Positions 5,590-7,695 of a DNA stretch of 7,695 nucleotides are shown here, piece by piece. Made by a program: the position numbers and the translations under genes. The DNA is from Bdellovibrionales bacterium. GTDB taxonomy: Bacteria; Bdellovibrionota; Bdellovibrionia; Bdellovibrionales; UBA1609. Within the stretch, counting starts at the first letter, position 1. Each line of letters starts with the position of its first letter. The stretch covers positions 1 to 7,695 of the forward strand of contig JAGRAK010000091.1 in NCBI GenBank assembly GCA_020434645.1, read 5' to 3'. Below the pieces are notes generated by a model. The model saw only the letters and a list, made by a program, of their open reading frames with translations, had not been told where the DNA came from and ran no database searches.

Positions 5590-6354
5590 ATGCGTTCAAC
5601 ACTACTTATTGCGTGGAAAGATTTTAAACAGATTATTTTAAGCCCATCATTTTTCTTGGTGGCGGCATTTTGTGCGATTATTTGGTCTATTACTTATAAA
5701 GGCTTTATAAGTAATTTTGCCGGTGAAATGATGGCCAGTAATATGCAGGGGCGACCGGCTCCGAATATAATAAGAGTTGTTTTTACACAGCACATTCAGG
5801 TTACCAATTTGCTTTTTATTTTTATTGTGCCAGCTCTCACTATGCGGCTGATCTCTGAAGAAAAAAAATCTCGCACTTATGATTTACTTTTAACCTCTCC
5901 GATTACAGCAACAAATATCGTAATTGGTAAATTTATGGCCGGGATCGCAGCAGCTGCAACTTTGCTCGCTATTTCATTTCTATATCCTGCGGCGATGGGC
6001 TTTGTCGCTGATTTTAGCTGGACGACATTGCTGTCATTGTATCTCGGTATATTTTTTATCACCGCTCTTTATACGGGAGCGGGTATGTTTGCCTCGTCAC
6101 TTACAGAATCGCCGATGCTCGCGTTTATTATGGGGGTAATATTTAATTTTCTTATTTGGTTTATCGGCCCCAGCACATCTGGAACAGAAATAAAATGGCT
6201 GGCTAGCGTAATGGAGTACTTAACTGTTGGCACGCAGATGATGGGTTTTGTGAATGGTGCTATTCAAATTAGTGCGGTGATCTTTTTTATTACCGCTATT
6301 TCATTTTTTGTGTTTTTGTCTCAACGCGTGGTTGAATCTTCAAGGTGGAGGTAG
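5590..6354 (+). CDS. gldF: ABC-2 type permease, GldF-like
   Basis: This 254-residue inner-membrane protein has six predicted helices at about 20-38, 72-90, 113-137, 146-168, 173-193 and 227-246, the normal fold and length for an ABC-2 permease. Between helices 2 and 3 lies the family's cytoplasmic motif, here SEEKKSRTYDLLLTSPIT (89-106), which should contact the ATPase; most relatives have Gly-Thr where this one has Arg-Thr. The region 40-70 is polar and Met/Asn-rich and should be the first periplasmic loop. The start ATG at 5590 follows AGGAG (5576-5580), which overlaps the stop codon of the ATPase gene, and only 12 bases separate the genes, so the two are translationally linked. The protein likely dimerises, or pairs with the membrane part of the downstream GldG-like protein, to form the channel. 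The transported substrate cannot be told from the sequence. Confidence 0.9.
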   Translation: MRSTLLIAWKDFKQIILSPSFFLVAAFCAIIWSITYKGFISNFAGEMMASNMQGRPAPNIIRVVFTQHIQVTNLLFIFIVPALTMRLISEEKKSRTYDLLLTSPITATNIVIGKFMAGIAAAATLLAISFLYPAAMGFVADFSWTTLLSLYLGIFFITALYTGAGMFASSLTESPMLAFIMGVIFNFLIWFIGPSTSGTEIKWLASVMEYLTVGTQMMGFVNGAIQISAVIFFITAISFFVFLSQRVVESSRWR

Positions 6355-6357
6355 TTT

Positions 6358-7695
6358 GTGAGTAAATTAGGTAAAATTGGATATTTAGTATTTGTCGTTT
6401 CAACAGTGATTTTAGTGACGGCGAGACTATTGCTAGGCGGATGGATTGATTATCTGTATGCGCCTCTCGTTTTATCTTTGGTTTCGTTTATCTTTGCCCT
6501 CGGAGTGGACTATAAATTTTATATTGATTTTTTAAGTATGAAAACCACAAAGCATGGCATGAACATGGGCGTTTTAATTCTGCTCTCTTTAATTTTATTA
6601 GTAGCAGTTAATTTTTTAGGCCTACGTTTTGATAAGACTTTTGACTTAACTAAAGAAAAAATAAACTCACTTTCTGATCAGTCTATTACTCTGGTTAGTA
6701 GTCTGAAAGATGAAATGAAGGTTTTGATTTTTTATAAGGGAAGAGAGCTCAAAGAGCGCGCTCGCGATATTAAGAATGATTTTCGACTATATGAAATGCA
6801 AAGTAAGAAAATAGTAGTTAAAATTATAGATGCTAATCGAGATGTTGAGCTCGCTAAGCAGTATCTCGAAAACGCTCAAGCATTTGCGGCTGTACTTGAA
6901 TATAAAGGCCGTCGCGCTGTCATTCAGCCGTCGGGGGGCGCGCCAGATCGCCCGGTATACCAAGAGGGCGATATCACATCAGCGATGATGAAACTCACCC
7001 GAGATAAGCCCATGACGATTCAGTTTTTAACTGGTCATGGCGAAAAAGATATCGATCAGTCATCAGTAGATGGCATTAAGGGGTTTGCTGATTTGCTTCG
7101 TAACGATGGTTACAATGTGGCAAAACTCAATTTGGTTATGGGTGAAGAGCAGCCGCAACCGGATGCCGTCATAGCGATAGTCGGGCCTAAATCTCCATAT
7201 TCAGATAAAGAACTACAAATATTGCGAGATTTTGCGAGTAAGGGCGGCCGACTTTTTGTTGCCATAGATCCGGGTGAAAAGCATCAGTTGGCTCTTTTGA
7301 CAAAAAGTTTCGGTATTGAATTTAAAAATAACTATATTTTAAACGAAACAAATTTAAATGAGGGGCTTATCGGCGCTGTAGGCGTAGAGTTTGATGCCAA
7401 TAGCCCCATAACAAAAAAATTCACTTCGGGTCAGGCGCTGGGCGTCTTTCCATTTGCTAGTGAATTGTCGAGGGCGCCAGATGCGCCAAGTGAATACACA
7501 TATAGTGATATAATGAAGAGTCATTCTCGTTCTTATACTTCAAATACCCCAAATGCAGTTCAAAATCCTGAGCGCGGTTCACATGTTATGGCGATGACCG
7601 CCAAAAACGATAAATTTCTAGGCGTATTTTTTGGCGATAGCGACTTTTTGTCAGATGTACGTATAGGCAAATGGATTCACTTAGACTTGGCGGTG
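6358..7695 (+). CDS. gldG: GldG-like ABC transporter auxiliary protein, 3'-partial
   Basis: The frame opens at GTG 6358, three bases after the permease stop; the ribosome site GGAGG (6347-6351) sits at the end of the permease gene. It stays open for 446 codons to the window edge, so the gene is cut at its 3' end. Three hydrophobic helices come first (about 7-26, 33-51, 70-89). They are followed by FDLTKEKINSLSDQS (95-108 region), the signature that opens the soluble domain of GldG and related ABC auxiliary proteins. The periplasmic part then shows alternating strands and helices, with LTGHGE (224-229) and GGRLFVAIDPG (296-306), typical of the GldG-type domain, which resembles glutamine-amidotransferase-like folds without their catalytic residues. 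A final membrane helix is normal in this family and would lie beyond the window. Together with the ATPase and permease it forms a complete GldA-F-G-like set; its exact role even in known systems is unclear. Confidence 0.87.
   Translation, partial: MSKLGKIGYLVFVVSTVILVTARLLLGGWIDYLYAPLVLSLVSFIFALGVDYKFYIDFLSMKTTKHGMNMGVLILLSLILLVAVNFLGLRFDKTFDLTKEKINSLSDQSITLVSSLKDEMKVLIFYKGRELKERARDIKNDFRLYEMQSKKIVVKIIDANRDVELAKQYLENAQAFAAVLEYKGRRAVIQPSGGAPDRPVYQEGDITSAMMKLTRDKPMTIQFLTGHGEKDIDQSSVDGIKGFADLLRNDGYNVAKLNLVMGEEQPQPDAVIAIVGPKSPYSDKELQILRDFASKGGRLFVAIDPGEKHQLALLTKSFGIEFKNNYILNETNLNEGLIGAVGVEFDANSPITKKFTSGQALGVFPFASELSRAPDAPSEYTYSDIMKSHSRSYTSNTPNAVQNPERGSHVMAMTAKNDKFLGVFFGDSDFLSDVRIGKWIHLDLAV

Overview
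The window is a chromosomal stretch from a Gram-negative, probably predatory or surface-living bacterium of the Bdellovibrionota/deltaproteobacterial type. The sequence is moderately AT-rich by eye. It carries a lipoprotein with a classic lipobox, a Sec-exported protein, Shine-Dalgarno sites of the AGGAGG type, and a GldA/GldF/GldG-like ABC operon of the kind found in gliding or surface-associated bacteria. The taxonomic guess is inference: no rRNA or universal marker is present.

Left part (1-2146). A 5'-truncated + strand gene of unknown function ends at 1154. It converges on two - strand genes: a secreted, mostly helical protein (1178-1876) and a 61-residue single-pass membrane protein (1961-2146). 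The small gene has an almost ideal ribosome binding site and a palindrome, with a sigma-54-like sequence, just upstream.

Middle (2147-4568). A non-coding divergent region of about 220 bases with a strong stem-loop precedes an outer-membrane-type lipoprotein (2370-3011). Its stop lies 2 bases from the stop of a convergent 88-residue gene (3014-3280, - strand). Diverging from that is a compact NFACT-family protein (3321-4568), related to the ribosome quality control factor RqcH/NEMF. A near-consensus promoter places its transcription start at, or within a base or two of, the ATG, so the mRNA is probably leaderless.

Right part (4660-7695, runs off the end). Three tightly packed + strand genes encode an ABC ATPase (GldA-like), a six-helix ABC-2 permease (GldF-like) and a membrane-anchored GldG-like auxiliary protein. 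The third is cut by the window edge. Spacings of 12 and 3 bases, with ribosome sites overlapping the preceding stop codons, indicate one operon. A promoter is proposed at 4593-4620. The three proteins should form one inner-membrane complex; what it moves is unknown.

No tRNA, rRNA, insertion sequence, CRISPR array or phage gene was seen. The best candidates for something undescribed are the shortened NFACT protein with its leaderless promoter, the small membrane protein with its operator-like upstream site, and the several lineage-specific exported proteins.
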